Counted from the first letter of the stretch, positions 1-8,148 are shown. The stretch is 64,000 nt of DNA from Lactiplantibacillus plantarum EGD-AQ4 (GCF_000463075.2 NZ_AVAQ01000050.1:1-64000), one strand, 5' to 3'. Numbers and translations are program-made. Notes: generated by a model not told the origin, from the letters alone.

Positions 1-780
1 ATTACTTATATTTTATAGTTTTTACTAAAAATACAATTACACAATTTTTACTCTGAAGACGGATCTCCAACAATTATTGACAAAAACCATAAGATTATTT
101 TTGGAATCAACGCCAACTGCCGATTTAGCTTATATCAATATTACTGACGATGTAAAACACATGTGTTAATTCCACATTCAGTATCTCTTAGTTAATGCAA
201 ACAAACTTATCAATGCTCCCTGAGTATTCCAACTCTTACACCCCCTTTCGTATATTGTTAGCAACCGCTAAGCCAGACCACAAACAAGAATAGTGTATTT
301 AATTTAAGTTCACACAACTTAAGAATCCGCTTACATTCATATCCAAAAGTACTCTTTAATTACCCTTCTTCTCTATACTTCTAATATACACTTTGATTCC
401 AATCTTGATTTATTTTTCTATTAACGTTACGTTTTCCTCTATAATCGTACACATTTTATTACCTCTCTTACAATAAGGTACTGTCAAAAGTACCTTGTCT
501 TAAACTAATAATTATTCAATACCGTTCGCCAGCTACTAATTGGGCCTCCCCCTTGTTGACTACGGATTTGATTTTGACTTTGATTTTAGATTTTGAGTGC
601 ACAAATAGTTCCTTGAAAAAAGGCATCAATAATTTCAATATTCAGCATACTATCTCGCCATCACTAGCAGTTCCAAATCGCCTGAAAAAGTTTTCCATTC
701 TAGTCTTCACACACCCCTAATTTATCATCCGTCAATTAACAGCCATCTTCGTGCAATTAAAATTAGCACAATTTCATCCG
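1..780. other. AT-rich degenerate region, no intact gene
   Basis: I see no intact gene here. Short protein-like stretches remain in several frames, for example a plus-strand reading from about 29 to 168 ending in ITDDVKHMC and a minus-strand reading ending near 519 with QLVAGERY. A small inverted repeat (AAGGTACT / AGTACCTT) lies at 475-496, and a plantaricin-type promoter at 383-449 points left. This looks like decayed accessory DNA of the bacteriocin locus, but the original genes cannot be named. Confidence 0.4.
383..449 (-). promoter_or_regulatory. PlnC/PlnD-type regulated promoter (leftward)
   Basis: On the minus strand two 9-bp direct repeats, TACGATTAT (441-449) and AACGTTAAT (420-428), are separated by exactly 12 bp. 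A TATATT -10 box follows at 383-388. This matches the TACGTTAAT-N12-TACGTTAAT box bound by the LytTR regulators PlnC and PlnD. The distance from the right repeat to the -10 agrees within one base with the two other boxes in this window. No intact gene follows before the window edge, so the target is either outside the window or lost. Confidence 0.6.
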
Positions 781-806
781 CACCCACACTTCGTACCGAT
801 TACAGC

Positions 807-1181
807 CTAATCAATAGTCACCAATCGCCGAGAAAGCAATTCGATCAACAGTGACAGTATCCCGGCACCAATACCTATCAGTACTGCCACCCACCAAGCA
901 CGGATCGTGAATAACGTTGTCACACCCGCTACCAGCACCAATACCAACAATTGAATCAATTTCAGCCACGTTGGTATTTGTGGCACCTGGTGATTGGTGT
1001 CTGGAACATTAAAATGTTCAAGAAGCGTGTCCAGTAAGACGGCGGCAGCGCCCACCACCACACCAAATACAAGGACTTGCCACCAATGTGCGACAAAGAT
1101 AGCAATGGCTGCGATACCTGTTGCACAGACGATCATATAAAAAGTCCGATAAGCAAGTTGGTAAACCGTTTCTTTTCTCAT
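807..1181 (-). CDS. Small four-TM membrane protein, unknown function
   Basis: A protein of 124 residues with about four hydrophobic segments (near residues 10-30, 33-52, 72-95 and 98-118) and a basic, KETVYQ-containing N terminus. The start at 1181 is chosen because an AGGAGG sits 10 nt upstream; a longer reading from 1205 has no ribosome site. It lies downstream of plnR but beyond a bidirectional terminator, so it is probably transcribed separately. Small polytopic proteins in bacteriocin loci are often immunity proteins, but nothing in this sequence shows that. I do not recognise the family. Confidence 0.6.
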   Translation of the reverse strand: MRKETVYQLAYRTFYMIVCATGIAAIAIFVAHWWQVLVFGVVVGAAAVLLDTLLEHFNVPDTNHQVPQIPTWLKLIQLLVLVLVAGVTTLFTIRAWWVAVLIGIGAGILSLLIELLSRRLVTID

Positions 1182-1602
1182 AAAACGCGGTCCTCCTACA
1201 TTCAAAAATATTTATGGTCAATTCCAAATAGCTGCCAGATGGTTGCTTAGGCTTCTGCGAATATCGCACAAAACGATAATTTTTAACCATGCAGCATTCC
1301 AAAAGTGGTTAAGCTTTCAACCTTCAACTATATCGATAATCCCATTATATCTTACTCATCGCCACTGACAATTCGCGATAACCAACCTTTCCGCGTAACC
1401 GGACAAAATAATATAAAAACTGGCCGACTATAAAATTTTTAGTCAGTCAGTTTTTATCCGAATCCGTTTGATATAATCGTCACTATTTTCCTACCGACGC
1501 TGGCTAACCAATCGTTGTTATTTCACTCATCAGTTTAACAAACAGCCACCAAACTCAGTCGTGTTTATTTGAATAATCGTTGATACGCCTTAATCCAACG
1601 CG
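1182..1602. other. Gene-free interval downstream of plnR
   Basis: The interval holds the terminator at 1415-1455. I see no other coding signal or repeat in it. Confidence 0.5.
1415..1455. terminator. Bidirectional terminator after plnR
   Basis: The arms AAAAACTGGCCGACTA (1415-1430) and TAGTCAGTCAGTTTTT (1440-1455) pair imperfectly, with A and T tracts on the outer sides. This would end plnJKLR transcription. Confidence 0.7.
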
Positions 1603-1755
1603 CTACTTATCAGCGACCCCATCGCTAAATCCCTGAGTAAATGAAGGAATGAATGACGGATCACTAATCACATAGATGACAAAGACGACGACAAGCGCGA
1701 TAATCACGCTGATTACTGGATGTTTCTTAATTATGTTGATAGTTTTATTGAACAT
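1603..1755 (-). CDS. plnR: PlnR-like small membrane peptide
   Basis: A 50-residue product beginning MFNKTINIIKKHP with one hydrophobic segment (about residues 14-32, VISVIIALVVVFVIYVI) and a hydrophilic tail. It is the last gene of the plnJKLR operon and lies 24 nt after plnL. A GAGGTAGCTATC ribosome site precedes the ATG. Length, position and single TM match PlnR of the C11/WCFS1 plantaricin locus, whose role is unknown; it may help immunity or membrane anchoring. Confidence 0.75.
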   Translation of the reverse strand: MFNKTINIIKKHPVISVIIALVVVFVIYVISDPSFIPSFTQGFSDGVADK

Positions 1756-1779
1756 TGATAGCTACCTCACCTTTTATAT

Positions 1780-2448
1780 TCAAATTAACGTCCCGATAAT
1801 TAACACGGCGTCTGAGATCCAATGGACATAGATGCCACTCCGTAAAGTATTGGCAGACCGCCATGAAGCGGTGATTGGATAACGCGTCAGCCCGACGATT
1901 ACGGGATAAATCCAATTAAAATGATAATGTGGCAGGTGCATCAACGCGAACAAGACACACCCCAATACATTGATAATTGGCCACGCAACTTTTCTTAGTT
2001 TTGTGTGCGATAGTAATTGAATTAATGGGATTGAAATCGAAGCCATTCCGACTTCCTCACCGACTAATGAGACTAACAGCGTCACGGCGATCCATATTCT
2101 TTCAATTAATGGCACATCTAATCCAGTGGACCGAGCTGCCATCGTCGTATTGCGAAATGATAATAAAGCATCTGGATAAACAATTGCGACAACCACAATC
2201 ACCACAATTTCCATGACAAACAATAAAAGCACATACTTCAACACGATGCGCCATTTTGGCGAGGGTAGCGGTTGGAAAAATCGTTTTAAGTTCGAAGAGC
2301 CATATAGAATGACCAAACTGATCATGCCAGCGGTCAACATTGACAACCAATCGAAATAACGACTAAGAAAAATCGCACCCATATAACCAGCTACGAAAAG
2401 TACTAATACTAGCGGATAATATTTTCTTTTAAAATCAATTTCTACCAT
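1780..2448 (-). CDS. plnL: PlnL, CPBP-family putative immunity protein
   Basis: A 222-residue polytopic membrane protein. It has CPBP (Abi/CAAX-protease-like) motifs: a GEEVGM motif, then FALMH (FxxxH), then HWISD (HxxxD) near the C terminus. The arginine usual in the EExxxR motif appears to be missing. CPBP proteins in plantaricin loci give self-immunity, and PlnL is the presumed immunity partner of PlnJ/PlnK. The ATG at 2448 overlaps the plnK stop by 7 nt, which suggests translational coupling. Confidence 0.85.
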   Translation of the reverse strand: MVEIDFKRKYYPLVLVLFVAGYMGAIFLSRYFDWLSMLTAGMISLVILYGSSNLKRFFQPLPSPKWRIVLKYVLLLFVMEIVVIVVVAIVYPDALLSFRNTTMAARSTGLDVPLIERIWIAVTLLVSLVGEEVGMASISIPLIQLLSHTKLRKVAWPIINVLGCVLFALMHLPHYHFNWIYPVIVGLTRYPITASWRSANTLRSGIYVHWISDAVLIIGTLI

Positions 2449-2618
2449 TTGTTAAAATCTTTTGACCCACCAACCACAGCGCGTTCAACTGCTCCAAACG
2501 CATACCCAATAGCGTACCCAATTCCGTTTTTCCGGCTCCGACGTCCACCAAAAATATTCTTCTCAGTATCATCAGTTAATTCTTCAAATTCATTTAAAAC
2601 GGTTAATTTAATCTTCAT
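2442..2618 (-). CDS. plnK: Plantaricin K-like bacteriocin precursor
   Basis: A 58-residue precursor with a 25-residue double-glycine leader (MKIKLTVLNEF...NIFGG) and a cationic mature peptide starting RRSRKNGIGYAIGYAFGAVE. This is nearly identical to PlnK, one half of the two-peptide bacteriocin PlnJK, which permeabilises target membranes. GxxxG-like spacing (GIGYAIGYAFG) fits helix-helix pairing with PlnJ. The C terminus reads AVVGGSKDFNKW, against AVLGGSRDYNK as I recall for PlnK of C11. An AAGAGGAG ribosome site precedes the ATG. Cleavage and export would need the PlnGH transporter, which is not in the window. Confidence 0.93.
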   Translation of the reverse strand: MKIKLTVLNEFEELTDDTEKNIFGGRRSRKNGIGYAIGYAFGAVERAVVGGSKDFNKW

Positions 2619-2649
2619 AATATGCGCTCCTCTTATTTAAATACATTTA

Positions 2650-2814
2650 TTAACGACGTATTGGTTTGCCTGCTTCTCCATCATAAAATCCCTTCCTCAA
2701 ACTAGACCAGAAGTTTTTCCAAGCACCACCACCAACAACTCTGTTCAACTTATTATTGGAAATAAGCGAAAATGCATCTACTGAATCTAAGTTCTTAAGC
2801 ATTTCATTCATCAT
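2650..2814 (-). CDS. plnJ: Plantaricin J-like bacteriocin precursor
   Basis: A 54-residue precursor: a 29-residue leader ending NRVVGG and a 25-residue mature peptide GAWKNFWSSLRKGFYDGEAG followed by KPIRR. It matches PlnJ except that the recalled RAIRR ending of C11 is KPIRR here. The GFYDG segment supplies the GxxxG motif used for pairing with PlnK. First gene of the operon, with plnK 31 nt downstream. AAAGGGGGAG lies 6 nt before the ATG at 2814; an adjacent ATG at 2811 is also possible. Confidence 0.93.
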   Translation of the reverse strand: MMNEMLKNLDSVDAFSLISNNKLNRVVGGGAWKNFWSSLRKGFYDGEAGKPIRR

Positions 2815-2832
2815 CGTGTCTCCCCCTTTACT

Positions 2833-2866
2833 GTAGCTCGTAAAACACTTTTATGAGCTACGTTTT
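2833..2866 (+). terminator. Hairpin in the plnJ upstream region
   Basis: A near-perfect inverted repeat, GTAGCTCGTAAAA / TTTATGAGCTAC (2833-2861), is followed by GTTTTTT on the plus strand. It may stop plus-strand transcription, or it may fold in the 5' untranslated leader of plnJ just before the ribosome site and affect its translation. Confidence 0.5.
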
Positions 2867-2880
2867 TTAGTACGTTTATA

Positions 2881-2948
2881 ACGATACACCATAGTTTTGC
2901 AAAATCATTTGTAAAATTATTATCGTACTATTTACGCTCCTTAACGTA
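2881..2948 (-). promoter_or_regulatory. PlnC/PlnD-regulated promoter of plnJKLR
   Basis: On the minus strand: TACGTTAAG (2940-2948), a 12-bp spacer, TACGATAAT (2919-2927), then a -10-like TATCGT at 2881-2886. Repeat sequence and spacing match the known pln regulatory box, so the operon should be induced by the PlnA-PlnB-PlnCD quorum-sensing system encoded elsewhere. Confidence 0.8.
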
Positions 2949-3175
2949 ACTTTTGAATTGAATATCTGTCGATTCCATTACGTTGATGAGATTACTTTCG
3001 TTATTCAGATTCTACACCTACCTCTAATACCAGTAGCAGTCAAATTATACATGCCATCGTATAATAGATAACTAAATGTTGAAGGTGCGAAAATAACCCG
3101 TACTCATCGGTATTGCTAAGTTACGATTACATTAACTAGCTGTTTTCGAATTTTAAGCTATAAAATTGCATCAAC

Positions 3176-3228
3176 CTAAATGCAGCACTAAGGAGCTCAA
3201 AATAGAGTCTCATTAGTGCTGCATTTAG
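3176..3228. terminator. Strong 16-bp stem behind the putative immunity gene
   Basis: Perfect 16-bp arms (CTAAATGCAGCACTAA and its complement) at 3176-3191 and 3213-3228. The T-rich tail is on the plus strand (ATTATTTTTT at about 3234), so it is a better terminator rightward than for the leftward gene it borders. Confidence 0.65.
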
Positions 3229-3235
3229 TTAAATA

Positions 3236-3571
3236 TTATTTTTTATCAATGTTATTTTTAGTGAATAAATGCGTAGCTGGACTAAATGAAATTACTCCCA
3301 ACAAAATTCCCAAATTTCCAAAAATATTTTTTCTCAACAAATATGCAAAACAGAAAAATAAAAATGCTATATAGTACCATTTATCATAGCTCTTTGGATA
3401 CTTGGGTCTGGATCTGGGTATAGCTAGCAAGGCAAAGGCATACGCTAGCCAAATCAGGTCTTTGTCTACTTGAAACATTAAAAAAATAAACAAAAGAGAA
3501 ATTAAAAGGGCACAGACTTTGAATAGCACATTTTTCTTCAGGTTAATCACCCACCTCAATGACTGAATCAA
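3236..3571 (-). CDS. Putative bacteriocin immunity membrane protein
   Basis: About 111 residues with roughly four hydrophobic segments (near residues 14-35, 38-50, 66-82 and 85-97) and a hydrophilic tail rich in Lys and Asn (FTKNNIDKK). It follows the two double-glycine peptides in the same direction, 12 nt after the second, which is where the immunity gene of a two-peptide bacteriocin normally lies. The start is uncertain: the reading begins with TTG at 3571, no ATG is available upstream, and a GAGGTGG inside the reading could serve a later start. Family not recognised; the immunity role is inferred from position and topology. Confidence 0.65.
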   Translation of the reverse strand: MIQSLRWVINLKKNVLFKVCALLISLLFIFLMFQVDKDLIWLAYAFALLAIPRSRPKYPKSYDKWYYIAFLFFCFAYLLRKNIFGNLGILLGVISFSPATHLFTKNNIDKK

Positions 3572-3583
3572 GCTATGAAAAAA

Positions 3584-3763
3584 CTAATACCCATAACCTT
3601 TTTTCTTACGCTTTTTAATTCCGTTTGAAATTTGATCCGAGTGGGACCATGCATCACCAGCAAGAAAACCTAATCCTCCGACGATCCATTGCCAAATTCC
3701 GCCGTTAACAGTGACAAGTTCTTTCTCATTTAACGCTTTAAAAGCATCAATACCTTTTCTCAT
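3584..3763 (-). CDS. Double-glycine bacteriocin peptide (second subunit)
   Basis: A 59-residue precursor: leader MRKGIDAFKALNEKELVTV then NGG, and a mature peptide of 37 residues beginning IWQWIVGGLGFLAGDAWSHS and ending in a strongly basic GIKKRKKKGYGY. The glycine-rich VGGLGFLAG segment has GxxxG spacing typical of two-peptide bacteriocins. The ATG at 3763 is preferred to an upstream GTG at 3772 because the AGAAAGAAGTGG ribosome site is well spaced for it. It lies 15 nt after the other peptide. I cannot name it; it is not PlnE, F, J or K. Confidence 0.8.
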   Translation of the reverse strand: MRKGIDAFKALNEKELVTVNGGIWQWIVGGLGFLAGDAWSHSDQISNGIKKRKKKGYGY

Positions 3764-3778
3764 TTTTACCACTTCTTT

Positions 3779-3952
3779 CTAATGATGAATCATAGTATTT
3801 TTACGCTGTCGCAGGTTAAAGGCTCGTCTTGATGAGATACGCCAATTTTCATACGTGTAACCAACCCAAGTCCAAAACTTATTATTACTGCCACCGTTAA
3901 CCTTTGAAAGCTCAGACTTTTGCAATATTTGAAAATCATGAATATTTTCCAT
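3779..3952 (-). CDS. Double-glycine bacteriocin peptide (first subunit)
   Basis: A 57-residue precursor with a 21-residue double-glycine leader (MENIHDFQILQKSELSKV then NGG) and a 36-residue, Trp- and Arg-rich mature peptide starting SNNKFWTWVGYTYENWRISS. Hydrophobic residues sit at the N terminus and positive charge at the C terminus. With the next gene it forms a two-peptide arrangement. A GGAAG ribosome site is 12 nt upstream, slightly distant. It has its own PlnC/D-type promoter. No specific homolog recognised. Confidence 0.78.
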   Translation of the reverse strand: MENIHDFQILQKSELSKVNGGSNNKFWTWVGYTYENWRISSRRAFNLRQRKNTMIHH

Positions 3953-4017
3953 CCTAATCAGCCACTTCCTATGTTATTAAGTGCTCTGCAATTCAATATC
4001 AATTACTTTCCATGCTT

Positions 4018-4085
4018 ATCATATAACGCCGAACTGAATTGTTGCGCGATTTCCTTCAAACGTCACTTCTTTAGCGATTATCGTA
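4018..4085 (-). promoter_or_regulatory. PlnC/PlnD-type promoter of the second bacteriocin operon
   Basis: On the minus strand: TACGATAAT (4077-4085), a 12-bp spacer, GACGTTTGA (4056-4064, a weaker repeat sharing the ACGTT core), then TATGAT at 4018-4023. The distance from right repeat to -10 is the same as at plnJ. This puts the unnamed two-peptide operon in the plantaricin regulon. Confidence 0.6.
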
Positions 4086-4183
4086 CAACCAGTCCCCCAC
4101 GCAACGTCAGCCCGCAATCACATGACAATCAGACAGTACGCTAATGTTAGAACCACAAGCGTTCGGTTCAATCTCTCGAACTC

Positions 4184-4227
4184 AAAAAAAACGCCGCAGC
4201 CCACAGCCACGACGTCCCCAGCGGCAT
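4184..4227 (-). terminator. Terminator of the antiporter gene
   Basis: On the minus strand GCCGC...GCGGC closes a long stem followed by TTTTTTTT (4184-4191). Confidence 0.75.
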
Positions 4228-4247
4228 TTACCGCCCAATCTATGTGT

Positions 4248-5432
4248 TTAATTATCTTCAATGGTGCTATGTGTGGCGGTCATCTGACTGGCATGATGAA
4301 TGGCGTTCTTCAAGACGAACGGTGCAATCATCGTCACCACAATGATAACCAAAATAATATCCGAATAGTAATCGTTTGATAGTAAGTGTGCTGAAAAGCC
4401 AATCTGTGCGGTTATCAGCGCCATTTCGCCACGTGAGATCATGCCCGCGCCGACTAGATAATTGCTACGGCGACTGAAGCCATTGACCTTAGCGCCGAGG
4501 CCGCAGCCCCACAGTTTGGTGAGGACCCCGAGCACCGTCATGACCACGATGAACGGGAGCGATTGCCACACACCCTTGAACGTCATATTTAAACCCACAC
4601 TGACGAAAAATAATGGAATAAACGTCGTGTAGCCCACTGGTTCGATACTAACGTCCACCACGTGCTGGTAATCCGTTTGCGCAATCGCGACGCCGGCAAA
4701 GAACGCGCCAATCGCGCCACTCAATCCGACGAGTTCTGCTAACCAAGCTAGACCCAGGCAGATGATGATTGCCATGATCGTCGGGCTGGCCGCCATTAGT
4801 AAATGGTCGCTCAAGGCCATCAAGTATGGCGCCACCCATTTGATCACCAGGAACACACCGATGAAGAAGCCGACTTGTTCCAGGAGGACAACACCGAGAT
4901 TAGTTTGCGCAACATCGCCCTGGCCGCCCATCATCGCAATCATGATACTCAGCAGGATCACGCCGATAATGTCGTCAGCGACCGCCGCACCTAGAATCGT
5001 CGCCCCCTCCTTCGTGTCGAGTACTTTGAACTCTTTCAAGACTTCCACGGAAATCGAGACCGAGGTGGCTGAGAAAATCACGCCAATAAATAACGATTCG
5101 AACCAACTGAATTGGAACAGGCGGCTTGCCAAACCCATGATGATGACTGGGAAGATGACCCCAATAATCGCCACGATGATTGCCGGTCGCAGGTATTTAC
5201 GTAACAGCGCGAGGTTACTCTCTAGACCACCGATGAACATCAACACCACGACCCCAATATCCGAAAACGTCTGAACAAGCGTCGTCAGATGGACCCAGTT
5301 CAGGACTGCGGGACCCACAATGACGCCCACTAGGATCTCACCAATCACGGCCGGAATTCCCGCGCGATGTGCAAAATGTCCCGCTAAGGTCGTCGCCAAT
5401 ATCAACAAACAAAGTATTCCTAAAAAATCCAT
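4248..5432 (-). CDS. napA: Kef/NapA-type Na+(K+)/H+ antiporter
   Basis: A 394-residue membrane protein of the CPA2 monovalent cation:proton antiporter family, with about 12 hydrophobic segments. Family marks include GEILVGVIVGP near residue 35, and ATSVSISVEVL followed by AVADDIIGVILLS in the middle; the paired aspartates (DD) are the ion-binding site. It exchanges Na+ or K+ for protons at the cell membrane and has no C-terminal TrkA-N domain. The start at 5432 is preferred over 5444 for its GGTGAG site. A napA-type gene flanks the pln locus in L. plantarum. The symbol is assigned by this context. Confidence 0.82.
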   Translation of the reverse strand: MDFLGILCLLILATTLAGHFAHRAGIPAVIGEILVGVIVGPAVLNWVHLTTLVQTFSDIGVVVLMFIGGLESNLALLRKYLRPAIIVAIIGVIFPVIIMGLASRLFQFSWFESLFIGVIFSATSVSISVEVLKEFKVLDTKEGATILGAAVADDIIGVILLSIMIAMMGGQGDVAQTNLGVVLLEQVGFFIGVFLVIKWVAPYLMALSDHLLMAASPTIMAIIICLGLAWLAELVGLSGAIGAFFAGVAIAQTDYQHVVDVSIEPVGYTTFIPLFFVSVGLNMTFKGVWQSLPFIVVMTVLGVLTKLWGCGLGAKVNGFSRRSNYLVGAGMISRGEMALITAQIGFSAHLLSNDYYSDIILVIIVVTMIAPFVLKNAIHHASQMTATHSTIEDN

Positions 5433-5474
5433 GCACTCACCCATCCATCAAAAGTCTTAGTCTAATCATACACC

Positions 5475-6848
5475 TTAATCCTGACTAATTTTGTAGGCGT
5501 GAGCCGTCTGCATCCGCCGAACCACGTGCCAGCCCAGACCAATCAACAAGCCGAGTGCTGCCGGCAACGCCCAATCAAAGCCCAACTTGGCCAACGGCAG
5601 GTACTGCTGGTCCCAGGCCAATAGCGTTTGGACCCACCGCATATTGGTAATAACGGCCGGTGCGGAGGCAATCCCATCCAGAATGGCTGGAATCAACGTC
5701 AGCGCCGTCGTCCACCGATAAACGATTGGATCATGCTGGAAGAGTGGCGACGCAATCGCCAGGATAATCAAGGTAATGGCTAATGGATAGAGAAACATCA
5801 GCATTGGCGTCGACCACGCAATGATTTGATCCAGACCAATGTTGGCAATGATGAATGAGGCGCCACACGCAAGCCGGTTGAAAGTCGTGTAACTAATCTT
5901 GGGGAACTTGGCGTGTAAAGCTTCTGCAAAGGACGTCGCCAGTCCAACCGATGTCGTGAGGCAAGTTAAGGTCGCCATGATGGCGAGAATAATTTCACCC
6001 GGGACACCCATAAAGGCATTCGCGATTTGGCCAAATGCAATTCCGCCATCCGCTGACAACTTGAACTGTGACAAGGAGGTTGCACCAATCCAGATCAACC
6101 CTAAGTAAATCACTGCTTCTAGGCTAATACTCAGCAGGCTAGACTTGGCCGCAGTCTTTGCAATCGCCCCAGCATCACGTTGGCCGATGCCCCGAATCGC
6201 CGTAACGACTGCAATCCCGAATAATAGGGCCGCTAATGCATCCATCGTGTTGTAGCCTTGCAAGAACCCATTTAGAAAGGCCCCGTGTTGGTAGGCGGCA
6301 GTTGGCGTTGCATCCGCCCGTCCCAGTGGCTGACTGAACGCAATCCCAAAGATCAGCGCCAACAGAATCAGGAACGCTGGGTTCAAGAGTTTACCAATCG
6401 TATCAATGATGCGCGTTGGTCGCCGCGCCGCCCAGTAGGTGATACTGAAGAAAATCAATGAGTAGGCGAACAGGAACCACGGCGCCTGACTGGTACTGAC
6501 ATGGCTCGCAATCCCAATTTGAAACGGGGTCGTCGCCGTTCGGGGTGTCGCAAAGAGCGGTCCCAGCGTCGCACAAGTTAAGACCATAAAAATCGTCGCG
6601 TACCGTTTGCCAATGGGCCGGGCCAAGTCGTAGATCCCACTACTGCGCGTCACGCTAATGGCAATAATGCCCAGTAGTGGTAGCAGCGTTCCCGTTAACA
6701 GGAAGCCCCACCCAGCCGTTAGCCAGTGACTGCCCGCGAGTTGCCCTAAATGAATCGGGAAGATCAAGTTACCGGCGCCAAAGAACATTCCAAAGAGCAT
6801 GGAACCAATAATCAGATAATGTTTGAACGTTAATTTTTGTGTTTGCAT
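5475..6848 (-). CDS. brnQ: Branched-chain amino acid transporter BrnQ
   Basis: A 457-residue protein of the LIVCS family: about 12 TM segments and the family N terminus LIIGSMLFGMFFGAGNLIFP. It takes up Leu, Ile and Val with a cation. The start at 6848 follows GGAGG by 7 nt; a longer reading from 6878 lacks a ribosome site. A T-box leader directly upstream means expression rises when a cognate tRNA is uncharged. In L. plantarum NC8 and relatives, brnQ borders the plantaricin locus, as here. Confidence 0.92.
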   Translation of the reverse strand: MQTQKLTFKHYLIIGSMLFGMFFGAGNLIFPIHLGQLAGSHWLTAGWGFLLTGTLLPLLGIIAISVTRSSGIYDLARPIGKRYATIFMVLTCATLGPLFATPRTATTPFQIGIASHVSTSQAPWFLFAYSLIFFSITYWAARRPTRIIDTIGKLLNPAFLILLALIFGIAFSQPLGRADATPTAAYQHGAFLNGFLQGYNTMDALAALLFGIAVVTAIRGIGQRDAGAIAKTAAKSSLLSISLEAVIYLGLIWIGATSLSQFKLSADGGIAFGQIANAFMGVPGEIILAIMATLTCLTTSVGLATSFAEALHAKFPKISYTTFNRLACGASFIIANIGLDQIIAWSTPMLMFLYPLAITLIILAIASPLFQHDPIVYRWTTALTLIPAILDGIASAPAVITNMRWVQTLLAWDQQYLPLAKLGFDWALPAALGLLIGLGWHVVRRMQTAHAYKISQD

Positions 6849-6968
6849 CGCATTTCCTCCATTACAAGTGGTCACCAATCATCCGTTTGTGTCATTGTGG
6901 CCATTAACACTCGATACAAACCACCATCACTACTCGTTACTAGCATGTCCATCTTCCTCTCATGAGAT

Positions 6969-7250
6969 TAAAAAAACGTCCTGACAAAATCAAAATTTGA
7001 TTTTGTCAGGACGCTTCTGCGTGGTACCACCTGTCTTCGTCACGAGTTCACACTCGTCACCTTCGCGTACGGTCAGTCAGGCCTCAGCCTAGGACTCACG
7101 ATACGTTGGCCCGTTAATGGGGGCACCCAGCTAACACTTCATCACGTCGCATTAGCAGTTCTCAGGTTACTTTCTAGTCAGTGTCATCACCGCTTCACAC
7201 CATCCAGCGGCTCGCTTAAGATTAGGCTGACTATACTCTCCTGATCATCA
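6969..7250 (-). promoter_or_regulatory. T-box leader of brnQ
   Basis: On the minus strand the conserved T-box core AGGTGGTACCACG (7020-7032 region) precedes a perfect terminator stem (CGTCCTGACAAAATC and its complement, 6977-7013) with a T tract at 6969-6976. Upstream there are paired segments typical of stem I (TAGTCAG...CTGACTA). The core reads CCACG rather than the usual CCGCG. A branched-chain amino acid tRNA is expected from the target gene, but I could not assign the specifier codon securely. Confidence 0.88.
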
Positions 7251-7332
7251 CGTTTAATCTCATTTATTTTTAATATTTGCAATCATAACCTCATTATGCG
7301 GACTTGTCAACACTTTTTTGCAAATCACGCGC

Positions 7333-8148
7333 TTAATCAGTCAACGCCCATTTGTGGATGGCTTTCGCGACCCCGTCCGCATCGTTGGTCGCCGTCACTG
7401 CATCCGCGTGTTCCTTGGCAATCGCGCTCCCGTTGCCCATCGCGACCGCGGTTCCGGCAAAGGCAAACATCGGCAAATCATTTTGTTCATCGCCCAGGGC
7501 CATCACTTCGTCCGCTTGAATCTGCAACTCAGCGGCCAAATCCTGTACCGCCTGACCCTTATTGACACCAGTGTGCATCAATTCTAAGAAGTTCGTAGCA
7601 GCCCGAACGACATACAGCTCATCCCCAAAGGTCCTCTTCACTAGGTCTTCCACCGCATCCAATTGCGGGCCCTCACCAACGAACAGGCCCTTAGCAATCT
7701 GAAAATCAGTGGGCAAGTCGTCAGGGTCGCGTACTAACAGACCGGCCTTATTCTCCCATGCCTGCACAACCGTGACCCAGTTGACGTCGCGATCAGCGGT
7801 ATAAATCGTACTATCGGCATCGAGGACGTTGAATGGCACGTGGTGTTGTTGACCAAACGCCGTCATTTGCCGGTAATGGGCGTTGTCGATCAGGTGTTTG
7901 GCAATGATGCGCCCGTCAATACTCTCAATCACGGCGCCATTGTAGGTAATCACGTACTGGTCGTCGCCGGCTAGGCCCAGTGCATCCAGATATGGCTTGG
8001 CACCAGCTAACGGCCGCCCCGTGCAAAGGACGACTTTGATGCCGGCATCCCGAGCAGCTTTGACCGCAGTAATCGTACTCGGCAACAGTTCACCCTTGGA
8101 ATTCAACAAGGTGTCATCAATATCAATTGCGATTAGTTTAATTGTCAT
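7333..8148 (-). CDS. Cof-type HAD-superfamily phosphatase
   Basis: A 271-residue protein with all HAD motifs: DIDDTLLNSKG (residues 8-18, nucleophile Asp), a CTGRP motif II, the motif III lysine in GVNKGQAV, and GDEQNDLPM (motif IV acidic residues). The central cap is the C2b type of Cof/YidA proteins, which dephosphorylate sugar phosphates and similar small phosphoesters in the cytoplasm. Exact substrate unknown. An AAAGGAACG ribosome site precedes the ATG. Confidence 0.85.
   Translation of the reverse strand: MTIKLIAIDIDDTLLNSKGELLPSTITAVKAARDAGIKVVLCTGRPLAGAKPYLDALGLAGDDQYVITYNGAVIESIDGRIIAKHLIDNAHYRQMTAFGQQHHVPFNVLDADSTIYTADRDVNWVTVVQAWENKAGLLVRDPDDLPTDFQIAKGLFVGEGPQLDAVEDLVKRTFGDELYVVRAATNFLELMHTGVNKGQAVQDLAAELQIQADEVMALGDEQNDLPMFAFAGTAVAMGNGSAIAKEHADAVTATNDADGVAKAIHKWALTD

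Noticed and set aside
2833-2866. plnJ upstream hairpin as a leftward terminator
   Set aside because: The T tract is on the plus strand, so it cannot stop plnJKLR transcription.
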